Source: Entonaema liquescens (taxonomy: Eukaryota; Ascomycota; Sordariomycetes; Xylariales; Xylariaceae). From it: a stretch of 64,000 bases of DNA. The stretch is from positions 558,001 to 622,000 of the forward strand of contig CADCSX010000007.1 of the NCBI GenBank assembly GCA_902805475.1. The letters are read 5' to 3'. A program made the position numbers and the translations under genes. Under the pieces are notes generated by a model. It did not search any database and was not told the DNA's origin. It saw only the letters and a program-made list of their open reading frames with translations. Shown piece by piece: positions 10,107 through 21,510 of this stretch (position 1 is its first letter; every line of letters begins with the position of its first letter).

Positions 10107-11361
10107 TTAAGGCAACACGATATACTTCTCCAAATGCTTTGGTATCGCGCCCAGCAACTTCTTGCTCTCGAGCCACTTGCGAGAGAACAAGCGGTCGGCG
10201 TAGCGATACGCGCCGTCGCACAGCATCGTGACGACGGTATGCCCGGGGCCCAGGAGCTCGGCGACCTCCTTGGCGGCGACCACGTTCAGCGCGCTGCTGG
10301 CGCCCAAGTACAGGCCCTCCTCGTCCAGCGCGCGGTATACCATCTCCACGCTCTTCTCGTCCGCGATCGACAGGCTGCCGTCGAGCAGCGCGACGTCCGG
10401 CGCCAGGTTGTCCGTTATCCGCCCTTGCCCGATGCCCTCCGTGATGCTGCTCCCCGTCCGCTCCACCAGCTTGCCCCCGGACTGGATGTACGAGTGCAGC
10501 ACGCTGCCCGGCGGATCCGCGAGGTACGCCTTCACGCGGCCGTCGGAGACGTCCTTCAAGTAGCGGGTGACGCCCGCGAGGGTGCCCGCCGTGCCGGTGG
10601 CGCAGGTAAACGCATCGACCTTGCCCTGTGTCTGAGTCCAGATCTCCGGGCCGGTGGTCTCTATATGGGCGCGGCGGTTAGCCGTGTTATCGAACTGATT
10701 GGTCCAGACGGCGTTGTCGAGGCTCTCGGCGTGGCGGCGGGCCTGGTGGTTGTAGTTCTGGGGGTTGTCGAAGGCGACGGCGGGCACGGGGTAGACTTCG
10801 GCGCCGAGCAGGCGCAGCAGGTCGATCTTGCCCTGGGACTGGGTGTCGGGCATGTAGATGACGAGGTTGTACCCGCGGGACCGGCACACGTGCGCCAGCC
10901 CGATGCCCGTGTTTCCCGCCGTGCCCTCCACCACCGTGCCCCCGGGCTTCAGCCGCCCGCGCTCCTCCGCGTCCAGCACCACGTACAGCGCCGCGCGGTC
11001 CTTGACCGAGCCGCCCGGGTTCATGAATTCCGCTTTTCCGAGGACTTCGCAGCCCGTCTGTTCCGAGAGCTTGTTCATGCGGATGAGCGGCGTGTTGCCG
11101 ATTGCTGCGAGAGAAGAAGTAGCTATGTTAGCTTGGCTTGGCTCTACCCCATAATGTACCCATGCCGAGTTCGTTTACATGACAGTCGTCAAGTATTATT
11201 GGGGAGAAAAGGAAACCCATACCGCCAGTTAATCCCTTCGCAATACCCTGAGCCTTCGAAACGGCGATCGTGTGCGGGTTCGGGGGCTTCGCGGCAGCCG
11301 GTGCGACGGCCGCAGCTCTGCGCGCCGTCGTCGCTATTGTTCGCACGCTATGTCGGAACAT
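10107..11361 (-). CDS. Cysteine synthase / PLP-dependent beta-replacing enzyme, probably mitochondrial
   Basis: O-acetylserine sulfhydrylase-type enzyme of the cysteine synthase/CBS family (fold-type II PLP enzymes), closest in architecture to the fungal cysteine synthase 2 / yeast YGR012W group. Exons on the minus strand are 11361-11223 and 11104-10107, with a 118-nt intron (donor GTATGG, acceptor CGCAG), giving 378 residues. The N-terminus MFRHSVRTIATTARRAAAV is a good mitochondrial presequence. The catalytic core begins AIGNTPLIRMNKLSE. NPGGSVKDRAA contains the PLP-binding lysine (about K81). GTAGNTGIGLA is the substrate-binding loop, and CATGTAGTLAGVTRYL is the glycine-rich phosphate-binding loop. 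The frame is intact. Whether it makes cysteine in vivo or has another beta-replacement role cannot be told from sequence. A possible sulphur-regulatory site lies upstream at 11555-11564. Confidence 0.9.
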
Positions 11362-11990
11362 AGTGTTGGAATCGAATCGCTCTTATAGCACCAGCTTCGT
11401 TGGTAGAGGGTGAACAGGCAGGCGGCGGGAAGTAGGTAGGAAAGAAATTAATAAATAAATGGAAAGCTCCAATTCAAAAGGACCCTGCAGTCCTGGAAAT
11501 TGTTTTAGAGGGGCAACTACAACCGGTTCGGTTCCCAGCTAGCCGGGCCTGCTAATCACGTCATCCCGGCTCCCGCTGTCGGGTCCTTCCCTTGACCGAT
11601 GGGTCTAATTATATATAGGTACTTCTTAAAGTATACCCTAGTGACCTCTTAAGCAACTCATACCTATAGTGTCATAGAAGAACATGTATTATAAACTCTC
11701 ATTGAGTTTAAAGGAAGTTATTCAGCACAAGGGTTTATAGGAATTTGAATTATTCATTTTCATTAACTATACCCATTCAAAAGTGGCATATAATCAACCA
11801 GAGTTTGAAGAGTTTGAAATCATATGAAAGTTCAATTCATCATGGCCAATCGTAATAATATTGCGTATCGAGGTATCTCGTCCTATGGTATAAGTCCATG
11901 CATATAGTATGAGTAAATGTAAATGCAAATATCTGGTCCGTCCAAGATGCAGCATTAACATCGTTATATCGTAATTAGCATGCCCCGTCG
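11362..11990. other. Upstream region of cysteine synthase and 3' flank of the RING gene
   Basis: No coding region is supported here. The part next to 11361 is the presumed promoter of the cysteine synthase gene and holds a bZIP-like palindromic site; the part near 11990 is the AT-rich 3' flank of the RING/ZZ/SH3 gene. Confidence 0.6.
11555..11564 (-). promoter_or_regulatory. CYS3/MetR-like bZIP site upstream of cysteine synthase
   Basis: The sequence ATCACGTCAT (ATGACGTGAT on the gene strand) lies about 195 nt upstream of the cysteine synthase ATG. It matches 9 of 10 positions of the ATGRYRYCAT consensus bound by the Neurospora CYS3 sulphur regulator. The core TGACGT would also suit CREB/ATF-type bZIP factors. 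The pairing with a sulphur-assimilation gene is the reason to note it. Function is inferred only. Confidence 0.35.
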
Positions 11991-14902
11991 CTACTCCATA
12001 ATCCGTACGTACGGCGCGGGAAACAATCCTTCAGCGCCCATGTAGCTCCCGATCAGCCACTCCCCGTTCACGTCCTCTACCTCCCTTACTTCCGCTCCTT
12101 TGGGAAATAGGAGCTCATCCGTAACGCCGGCCTGCGGGTACCAAGACCATTTCGCGACTGCTCTTAAGCCTGAGCCTCCGTCGGGAGGGAACAGCTCCGT
12201 GCCCAGCGCGGGTGCCGTTGCCGCAACGTCTACAGCTACAAGCCTCTCGAGCTTCGATCCGTTCGGGCCTTTCCAACTCCATTTTTGCATACGTGCGCCC
12301 CTTGGTTGGTGTTGCTCATCATCCGGGACACCAGTACCCTCATATGGTTCCGTACGTAAACTCCTTCCCCCAACGATATCCTGCAGTACACTGCGTCTTA
12401 GGCCAAGCGAGCCCTCCACAAAACCTATAACAGCCATCCTGTGGCCTTCTAAACAGCGCCTCCATCCCGTATGGCCGTTCTCGTCCGATATGCGTTTGTC
12501 ATAGACTAAACCGGTATAGCAATCTTCACATATGTCGTAGTCCCCCGGTTGCCCATCCATTAAGGTCTTACTAGTGCACTCAAAACAATGGTATCGTTTA
12601 TCGGCAGACGGAATAGGCCCATGACAAATTTCACATGCCGTCGTAAAAGTAAGCGACTTAAAACTTCCAAGGCTTACAGCGTTCGGACCAGACGAGAGTG
12701 TCGCGCCTCGGGGACGCTTAGGAAGCCGGGGACTAGCCGGCGGAGTACTAGAGCCTGTCCCTGGCGCGACATATGCTAATGGAAGAAGAGGGTGAGTACA
12801 ATTCTTGCCCATATTCACGCAGTTATTGCAGAAACCCCAGTCGCCTTCGTTGCAAGATTCGCAGCGCCAAAAACACTCATTGGACCAGGCCAAACATCTT
12901 ACGCAGAACATACCACTTTCTAAACGATTAGCCGGGTCATCCGTGGTAAGCGTTCTTCGTCCTTCCGCACCGCCTGGTGCGTATTTGGGTTGCCTGTATC
13001 GGCATGAAGTCAACATATGTGGCGGCTCAAGCCCCTCGTTACCGTCGGCTACGACTTTTTGCCAGTTCTTAAATGCCGCATATCCGAACCCAAACCAATG
13101 CTCGCAACCTTTTCCAGAACGATAGCAACTTAAGCAGATATTCCACGTCCCATTAGCACACCTCGAACAATTATAGTGAAGTTCGTATTCGATGTGCGGT
13201 CGTTTGCATCGAGCACAGGTAATTACCGGTTCTTGGTAAAACTGAGATCTCGCCCGTTGGTGATGCGTTTGATGCGAGGGAGATGATATGAGTCCAAGAC
13301 TTGGTAATGGAGACTGCGGAGCTATGAGACTGGAAGGCCGCCGTGCTCGTTTGGGGTGGTCCATGCTGGAATCGTCAGAATGAGGTTCCGGCGAGGGTGC
13401 CAGTGGGATCTGAGCAGCAGATGTTCGCGCACTAAAAGAGAGATCTCTAGGTCGAGAACCTTCTCCTGCCGACGGCTGTTCGGCCGGATTTGCGGTGGGC
13501 AGACTAGCACTCCTCGATTCAGAGATGGATGGACGTCGTGCTGAGGGGTCAGTACTCTGGGGTCTTAATGTTAGATCTGTCTGTGACCTCGCTGCTGGCC
13601 TTGTCTCTGCTGTTCTTGGCCGTACAAGATCGGTCGCACTTCTCGCGTCGCTGGAAGTCCTCCGCCGTCGCCGCCTTTCCGGATCAGCACGAACCTCTAA
13701 ATGCGTTGATGTGACAGGTGGCCGACTGCGATCCTCTGTCTGGCCTTGACTCGTAGCTGGTCTACTATGCGCTGACCTTGATCTTGGCCGGCTGCTGGGC
13801 CGTGATGTATCTGTCGGGGGAGGCCGTGGGATAGATTGTAGAGGCTCAGGTCTTGGAGACGTGATGACTGGATCGCTTCTCCTAGGCTGTTGGGTACGGG
13901 TGCGATCCCTTTGTCTCCGTCGGTATGCTTCGGTGATCTTTCGGCTTAGTTCATCATTTTGGGCTAAGTCGATGTTATCTAGGTCTAATCCATCCAGAAG
14001 ACCTTCTTCCTGAATCTGCCGTGCAAACTCTTCTATTTCTCTCTCTATGTCACGAAAGTCCACATCGGACGAACTGATTAGTGATCTTATTGACGCTTGG
14101 TGCTCAACCTGTCTTCTCCTAGTCCGAGATGAATCACGCGAGCGATGCTGTGATTCACTGCGATAGCGGCGCCGCTCGTCTAAAGGCAAGTCAGGTTGTA
14201 ACATACCATTCGAGTCATGACGGCGCCTGTGTCCTTCCTCTCGCAGGGGCCTGTCACGCGCATCCCGATGTCGCATCTCACGACTATTGTCCCATTCGGA
14301 TCTACTCCTCCCATCTTCGGACCGGCTATGGCCATGATGTCGCCTCGTCCTAGACCCCTCCGCAGATTCGACACCAGCATCTTGCAAGCTCATTTGGCGC
14401 GCTTGTTCCAGCATGCGCCTTTCCATCTCTTCTAGCCGCCTCTCCTCTAATGACTTCTGAGGTATCTGAACTTGAGGTATTACATTATCTCCAGGCTTGT
14501 ATTTCTTGCGCATCTCCTCTTTCTCGTCGTCCGGTTTGGCTTTGTCTGGGTTCGCAGCCAGGAACATGTCGAGTAAGGTGGTAACGGTAGCATTGTGACG
14601 AGTATCTCGAACTTGAGCACGGCAAGACGGACAGGTGAATTTTAGCGAACCGGGAGATGGAGGATTTGGTGAATTTTCCGCTACGGTTTTTTGCCATGAA
14701 AACCAATCTTTGAGACAAGAGCCGCAGAATGTGTGTAGACAATCAAGAAGGGTCAAGGGTTGGTAGAGGATATCCGTACAGATCTAGTAAGTCGTTTAGT
14801 AAAAACCAGTGAATTTCACCGTCTGCTATTTGAAATAAAATATAAACTTACCGAACATGTCAACTCCTTCTCCAGATCGACGCCAGGCCTTGAAGAGGTC
14901 AT
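11991..14902 (-). CDS. RING-finger protein with three ZZ-like zinc fingers and a C-terminal SH3 domain
   Basis: A predicted E3 ubiquitin ligase. Exon 1 is 14902-14852 (17 codons) and exon 2 is 14783-11991; the intron has a GTAAGT donor and TTACTAG acceptor. The product is 947 residues. The intron splits the RING, so the first Cys pair (C16, C19) is completed only after splicing. Further ligands are C32, H34, C37, C40 and the CPSC pair at 68/71. A long Arg/Ser/Pro-rich low-complexity middle (about 150-530) follows. Three Cys/His-rich ZZ-like modules start near 540 (CARCKRPHIEYE), 643 (CVRCLAWSNECFWRC) and 731 (CEICHGPIPSADKRYHC). The last ~58 residues read as SH3: AVAKWSWYPQAG, ELLFPKGAEV, LFPAPYV. 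ZZ plus SH3 suggests scaffolded substrate binding, but substrates are unknown. The domain calls are by motif. Confidence 0.85.
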
Positions 14903-16822
14903 CGCGTCTTTTGCCGACTTATAACTAGGGATATTGCAAATCCCAAGTTTCTTTTTTATTTTATACGAGGGCGGCTAACAAGAAGAGTTAATGATGGTGG
15001 GGGTGTATCTGAAATAGGACACCTAAAATGTCTCTGTACTGCCGAGTCCAAGTACTTCGTATCGAGTCCCGCGCCACCATTAGAATCGAACTGCATGGTG
15101 CTAGTAGCTGCGCATCCGATGCATCTGACCGCAGCGTCGGTGACCTTAAGAAAAAACCGGTAACGAAACAGAAACGTTTATAAATATGTCAGAGCAACAG
15201 TCAGCTCTTTCTCATCCGCACGTGCGGTTGTCTACGCCACTAAGTCCGCTGAGTCGGCGGTGAAGAAATGGAGTTGAAGGTTGAAAGATGGGGAAAGCTA
15301 TTAGATACATTGTAGATCATCAGAAATACATGGAAGGTTGCGCTATTCAATTTAATGTAATGTAATGTACGGATCCGTAGAATAAATTAAGCTGCATAAA
15401 TTTATTTATAACACGTTTCTTCGATAGGTATTCTCCGTATTTAGTCAACCGTAAGTTTCCATTCTTGTCACACTTCGACTAGAAGTACCTATAATGTAGC
15501 CAATGACATAACTGATCACAAGCAGCAAACTTGATGTATTATATTTGTCTAGTTAAATGAACTAATACTTGCACATGACAATTCCGAAGCCTCGTTGATG
15601 CGTTTATTTCTAAGCTAGTATTAGAAGAATACGATCTAGGCTCGTTGTTATAATATTGGATTAGTTGACGAATAATGTTTTAAAACTATCGCTGTATTAT
15701 ATAGTTCCTAGGTACGAACGAGACTAGATACTATTACTAGCCCTGAAGAGCCTGTACTCTATGCTGGCTTTCAAATGTAAGGGACACGCTATCAAGAGTT
15801 AGGCTATCAAGTAGTGCATTCATACCTACCAACATTGAAGGTCCTTTTTGTAATAGTAGCATATTAGCTATATTATATCGTGATAAGTATTACTATTTAT
15901 GAATAATAGCTCCTCTAACTACCTACTGCGTGTCCATAGCCTCGATATCGCGGGCCGGCCGATGCCGTCGTTAGCTAGGAATCTCATCACATAATCCCCA
16001 TCTTATATCTTACCCGGGAACCTAATAGGTGCTCATGGAGTTTAAGCCGGAGTATTTTATGAATCGTTCTCCACGTAAGCTTGTCGTGTTCATACCGCAG
16101 AGGCTTACCTGCATGCAGCTTCTACTACAGTGAATAGCATACTGTTTAAGCACTATTACATGGATATCCAACAATTAAGGCCATATGTTGTTCCTACGTC
16201 GACTTATACATACAACCTCGTTACGAGGCTAAATACACCCAAATGATATGAGAGACAATAGCCCATGGACATCGTTGATGGTTTTAGTTTAAGTTCCTAT
16301 TTAGATGATTGTTACCTATGTCCAATAACTCATTTACAGTAGCTTGACTTAATTATCTAATGCACTCCGTTTCACAATCCGTTTCTGTGCACAACTATGC
16401 ACACCTGTATAAATACAGCCGCGCTAACGAGGCCTAGATCTAAATCCCCGGTCAGCCCTATCCGACACTCCAAACCCATGTATGGACCCCACTATCTGAG
16501 CGTAGCCGAAGTGGCTGTTAGACTGTTAGTAGATGATCGCGGCCCGCATAGACGTTGCATGCGAACATCAGCATATTTCATGTGTATTTGAGGTCTTTGG
16601 ATTGTAACATATATCAAAGTTTAGTCCTAATAGTTTTAAGAGGAAGCAGTATGGTTTTAAAGACGTAGTATTTAATTGATTCAGAATCCCGGAATTTGAG
16701 TGTAAGCGGTCATAAGGTATCATCAATGAATCTCCTCGTCTCTCAAAAATTGATATGACGAGCCTGATCAAATGCCTTATATGTTCCCCTGCACCGCTTA
16801 ATCACGCCGTAAAATGACTCCC
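14903..16822. other. Gene-free AT-rich region, 1.9 kb
   Basis: Upstream of the RING gene and downstream of enoyl-CoA hydratase. Only short frames without homology-like content are present, such as 16397-16591. I saw no tRNA box pair, terminal repeats or transposase remnant. The part next to 14903 should hold the RING gene promoter. Confidence 0.5.
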
Positions 16823-17754
16823 CTATTCATGCGTCCATTCCGGCTTCTTCTTCTCCGCGAAAGCTTTCATGCCAATCTTCTGATCCTGACTGCCAAAGAG
16901 CGAGTGGAACACACGCCTCTCGTACTCGACGCCGTCCCGCAGTGGTAGGTCCTGGCTCTTGTTCACTACCTCCTTAGCGGCAATAATAGCTACCTTAGAG
17001 TAGCTCGCGATTGTCTCCGCCAACTTCAGCGTGCCCTCCATCAGCGCTTCGTAGCTAGGGAAAACTTTGGAGGCAAGACCCCATTCCGCCGCGTCGGCCC
17101 CCGAAATTGACTTGCCTGTTAGTACCATCTCCATAGCACGCGACTTTCCGATGGCCCGTGTTAGCCGCTGACTACCTCCGGCGCCGGGGATGGTACCCAA
17201 CTTGATCTCGGGCTGTCCAAAATTGGCCGTTGTAGTGCAATACAGAATATCGCACATCATGGCGAGCTCGCAGCCACCTCCAAGAGCATGTCCGGACACA
17301 GCCGCGATAATGGGCTTCTTGACCTGCGTTGTGAGTTGAGACCACGACTCGATGAAGCTCTTGGTATATGCTTCAGAGAAGGTGAGGGGGGCCATCTCCT
17401 TAATATCTGCACCAGCAGCAAAGGCCTTTTCGGATCCCGTCAGGATGATAGCTGAGATGCTGTCTGAGGAGTTGAGCTCGCCCAAGGCTTGGTTGAGCTC
17501 GCTGATTAGGGGCGTACATAAGGCATTGAGTGCCTTGGGTCTATTCAGGGTTACTGGTGGAATTAACCGGGTTAATTCTCAGTCACGGAGAAAAGTATCA
17601 TCGACTCACCTTGACCAACGCCTGGTTTAGGCTCTGATACCAGTATGTACTCGTAAGATCGATTCGCTGTGGCAGAAAATTGGCGGACTGTTCTAGGGAG
17701 TGTATATGGTTGAAGGCGGGAGGCTAGTGGCCTCAAGGTCCGTAATGTGTTCAT
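16823..17754 (-). CDS. Enoyl-CoA hydratase, mitochondrial (crotonase family)
   Basis: Hydrates trans-2-enoyl-CoA to 3-hydroxyacyl-CoA in mitochondrial beta-oxidation and branched-chain amino acid breakdown. Exons on the minus strand are 17754-17610 and 17553-16823, with a 56-nt intron (GTGAGT donor, CCACCAG acceptor), giving 291 residues. The start MNTLRTLRPLASRLQPYTL, with RQFSATANRS further on, is a typical presequence. An in-frame ATG eight codons upstream (17778) adds a less typical start. Crotonase features are all present: VTLNRPKALNAL, the CoA-binding AFAAGADIKEM, the oxyanion-hole GHALGGGCELAMMCD, and FGQPEIKLGTIPGAGGSQRL. Both catalytic glutamates are present, at E144 and E164. The gene is divergent from RER1. 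Confidence 0.95.
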
Positions 17755-18440
17755 GGTTGGGAAGCTAATGAATCGCAATTACTATGATATATAAGTGTTT
17801 TAATGGAAATACACAGGGCCAATTGGATAGTATGAACCAACGGCTAGGTCATTAATAAAGAGTAAGTTCACGATGTGGTGAACCAGAACTCATTCACTTC
17901 TCAAATAAGAGACCGTTGAGTTTATGTGTAACTTAAGCTTAAAACAGTGATATACATTTTCCCTTACGTATGAGCTCATGAAGCCGAAGCTGGCCGAGGA
18001 TAATAAGCCGTAGCTGAATAAGCAAAACCCCGCTACGATGTATTGGAATATCCCGAGGTCTTGTATCAAGTTATGTGCAGCTAAAGGGGAAATTAAAGGC
18101 CTATGCGTCATACATAGCCTAGCAGACCTGGCCAGGCCTCCAGGCACCCAATAAAAACAGACCCATTATAAGTTTCGTGGCTGTGAATGTGGCTAATCGA
18201 GTTTTAATTAGCTGGCCAGATTGGAGTTTGGCTCTCCTGGCGTCGCAAGCGAAAAGTCGCGACGTGCAAATTGCTACCGAGACAATTCGATCCTCTTTAC
18301 TCATTCCGGCGTCACCCATTTCTCTTCACGATCGCACTTCCCTCGTTACGAATATTTTACGAATCTTAAACAAGAATTCAACCTAGTTTAAATTATTACC
18401 GTTCAAAGAAGAGAATAATCGCATTATCGCATCATCCATC
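17755..18440. promoter_or_regulatory. Divergent promoter region of enoyl-CoA hydratase and RER1
   Basis: These 686 nt lie between two head-to-head ATGs and hold no supported gene. The region presumably contains both promoters. No individual binding site could be defended. Confidence 0.5.
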
Positions 18441-19180
18441 ATGGACAGTGTCGAGGCAGATCAAACCCCTTTCGCGGCCGTCACGGCCCAGACGTCTAAA
18501 ATCCAGCGAGTATGTCTTTGCGCCAGGAACTTTAGATCCATTGATACTTTTCTAACAATGTGCAGCAATATCAAGCCCTATTAGATCGATCAACACCGTA
18601 CGTCCTGCAACGATGGATTGGTACAGGCGTATTCCTAGGCATCTTCTTTCTCCGCATCGTCTTTGCACAAGGCTGGTACATCGGTAAGAGCAACCTCTTT
18701 TGTAGCGGTAAGAAGGTATAGCTAACCCGTTTCCAGTGGCATATGCTCTCGGTATCTACCTTCTTAACCTCTTCCTGGCCTTCCTCCAGCCCAAGTTCGA
18801 CCCTTCGAACGAGCTCCTAGACAATGAGATGGAAGATGGGTCAGCCGGTGGCCTACCGACGAAGCAGGATGAGGAATTTAGACCGTTTATTCGACGACTA
18901 CCCGAGTTTAAGTTCTGGCATGAGGCAACCCGGGCTATTTCCATCGCGTTCACTTGCAGCTGGTTCGAGATCTTTGACGTTCCCGTCTTCTGGCCTGTGT
19001 TGGTGATGTATTGGATCATCCTCTTTGTTCTGACCAGTATGTTATGATGATTCTCTCCGGATGGACTAGCATCACTAACTTTTATCTCCAGTGCGCAAGC
19101 AAATTCAGCATATGATTAAATACCGATACGTGCCATTCTCATTCGGCAAGGCAAAGTACGGTAAGGCCAGTACTTCATAA
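18441..19180 (+). CDS. RER1: Rer1, Golgi-to-ER retrieval receptor
   Basis: Four-TM early-Golgi protein that returns ER membrane proteins, via COPI, by recognising polar residues in their membrane segments. Four exons are 18441-18509, 18566-18683, 18737-19036 and 19092-19180, with introns of 53-56 nt and canonical GTATGT/GTAAGA donors, giving 191 residues. Landmarks are YQALLDRSTPYVLQRWIGTG, RIVFAQGWYIVAYALGIYLL, LFLAFLQPKFDPS, EFRPFIRRLPEFKFWHEATR and FDVPVFWPVLVMYWIILFVL. A C-terminal segment with KQIQHMIKYRYVPFSFGKAKY follows. Length and order are as in the family; the frame is intact. Confidence 0.97.
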
Positions 19181-20026
19181 GCATGGATTTACGACAGATA
19201 CGTGACCACAACTGGGATTAATCAGGGTAACGCTGGGAAAGGCTACTGAAAGGGTCTAGACTTGAGGCGTAGACAGTTTCAGTACATTTTTTAATGAAGT
19301 CTACCTTTATCAAGGTGGTACGCTGAAGTTTGACTTGTACAAATTACGATACACGCTTTTTGTATTAAGGTATACAGGAGCTGGGGGGTTCTGTACGGAG
19401 TAATGTTGTGAGCGTCCAAATTAATGATGGTCGACCTTAAGGAGGCAAAACGAGGAATGAGGATAGCATGGAAGCGGACCTGGCGCAGGTTTGACTCTTC
19501 CGGATCATCATTGTTAGACATTGTACTGCATTGTATCGAAGACCAATAATAATTAGCTTTAAACCCCAATTGGTGATGCTCAGTCTAATGGTTATTACCT
19601 ATATTGGATTATCGTGTTGGGGATATTGGAGACGGGGAACGGGGGATGGTTGCAGGTGCATGTAAAGTTGGAGATAGGCGATGGCGATAGCGATAGCGAT
19701 AAAGCTTAGGCGCCTATGCGACTTTTACAGCTGACAGCTTTTTTTTTTTTTTTTTTTGCGACCGATAATCTTTGGGGAAAGTATCCACTTCCACTTCATC
19801 CACTCCTTCGCGACGCGCAGAACAACCCAACCTTACATAACTTTAACTTGCGACCACGCCGTTCATTTTAAGAACCTACTCCTCCCAATTACACGCCGTC
19901 GAGATATCTCAGCAATCACAGCTTTAGACATTGAGAGTTTTAAATAGTATCATTGAATACTTTATTTTCATTGCCCCATTCTTTGTTTCTTCACCCTGTT
20001 TTACCTATCCTCAAGCCATCGTGACG
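19181..20026. other. RER1-PAF1 intergenic region
   Basis: Contains the 3' end of the RER1 transcript and the PAF1 promoter. A (GCGATA)n-like micro-repeat lies at about 19680-19700 and a 19-nt T tract at 19739-19757, followed by a pyrimidine-rich probable leader. No gene was seen. Confidence 0.55.
19739..19757. repeat. Poly(T) tract, 19 nt
   Basis: An uninterrupted run of 19 T lies about 270 nt upstream of the PAF1 start codon. It is a probable nucleosome-depleting promoter element by analogy with other fungal promoters. Confidence 0.9.
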
Positions 20027-21510
20027 ATGGCTTCCTCGTCGCGCAGCGGTGAGCACCGCTCCGTTCACCAAGACTTCATTGCTAGGATTCGATTCTCCAA
20101 TGCGCTTCCGCCTCCCCCCAATCCGCCAAAACTTCTCGATATACCTAATACCGGCCTTGCAAGCGGCCAATATACAGCCCCCGGTTTCGCCTCGAGGTTA
20201 GCAAGGGAACAACCGCTAAACATCGAGGCCGATGCTGAACTAGGCATGCCATTGGACCTCGTGGGAATGCCAGGCATATTCGATGGCGATGAAAGCTGTA
20301 TGCAAAGCTATAGAGCTATGATGACTATATGACTGACTTAGATACAGCTATCCAAGCTCCTACCCAGCCACCACAACTTCATCCCCGCGATCGAGCACTT
20401 CTCAGAGCTCCCGGCAGTCTAGGCCATCCTAAGCTTGCTGAAGCCAACGTATCCTTCCTACGACGCACAGAGTACATATCTTCTGTTTCGACTAAGCGCC
20501 ATGATGGCGGCGCTTTACGCAGCAACAACCCAGCTCCTAAGCGTCCTTTGAAGCGGCCTTCTCCCGAACGAGATGTCGATTCACCGGCACACATCAAGAA
20601 GAAGATAGACCAGGGATTCGCCATAGCAGCCGCGAATCTGAAGGATAAGAGTAGGGTCAAGCATCCTTCTAAGAGAAATCTCAAGCTTGTTGATGCATAT
20701 CCCTTGGTCCCCGACCTTGAGGCCTTTCCGGACTCTGGTGCTTATGTCACATTCAAGTTCACCCATAATCCCCTTCCTGCGACTCGTACATACGATAAGC
20801 GCCTCCTTAATGGAATCCTCAAGCCTATTAGCAAGACGGAAGCCGAGGAGGCCGCTTTCGCAATGGCCATGCAGGCCCACGAGCGGGATCCCCAGCATGT
20901 CCCGAAGCCGCAAAACTTGATGGACTATGACTTCTTCCTAAACGATAACTTGGACGCGTCCGAGCGATTCCGACAGAAGTTCGACATTGAAAACCCAGAC
21001 CACGACGATGACAGCCTCTACACACATAAGAGCAACGGCAAACCCAACTTCATGTTCCCACGGGTACGAACGTATGAGACGGCACAGGAACTCGAGCTCA
21101 ACAACCAGACCAAGTATGATGAAGAGGTGGTGCTAGCGTTCAATGATGACGAGGCAATCGATCAGAAGGCTGCGTTTTACTACCCAGTCATGCAGCGAAG
21201 CGTTATCAAGCCCCAACGCAACAAGAACATCGCCCGCACGATAGGACTCGTACCGGCGGACTTGAACATCGAGGAGCGTAACGTGGACCAACTGGATGTC
21301 GTAGTCGAGGATCCTAGCGACGACATCAGGGCGTGGATGAGCTTGTACCGGGATCACCCGTACGGTAAAGAAGAGGAAGGCGAAGGTGAGGAAGGAGAGG
21401 GCGCGCAGAGCGGGCACGGAGATGCGGAGCACAGGGAAGCTAATGGGCGATCTACACAGCAGGTGGAAGACGAGGATGAGGACCAGGATGCCGAGGGTGA
21501 GGAAGACTAG
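20027..21510 (+). CDS. PAF1: Paf1, subunit of the RNA polymerase II-associated Paf1 complex
   Basis: Scaffold subunit of the PAF1 complex, which couples RNA polymerase II elongation to H2B ubiquitination and H3K4/K36 methylation in the nucleus. Exons are 20027-20297 and 20342-21510; the 44-nt intron (GTATGC donor, CTTAG acceptor) is the shortest in the window. The product is 479 residues. Family features: an N-terminal segment QDFIARIRFSNALPPPPNPP with PGFASRLAREQPL, HPRDRALLRAPGSL, a basic linker, LEAFPDSGAYVTFKF, PQNLMDYDFFLNDN and a very acidic Glu/Asp/Gly-rich tail. The chosen ATG is the first that begins with the conserved N-terminus. A longer upstream frame exists (from 19931) but starts in probable leader. 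Confidence 0.95.

Noticed and set aside
9987..11363. 458-codon open frame on the plus strand
   Set aside because: It is antisense to the cysteine synthase, whose minus-strand frame carries all PLP-enzyme motifs. The long open antisense frame follows from GC-rich third positions.
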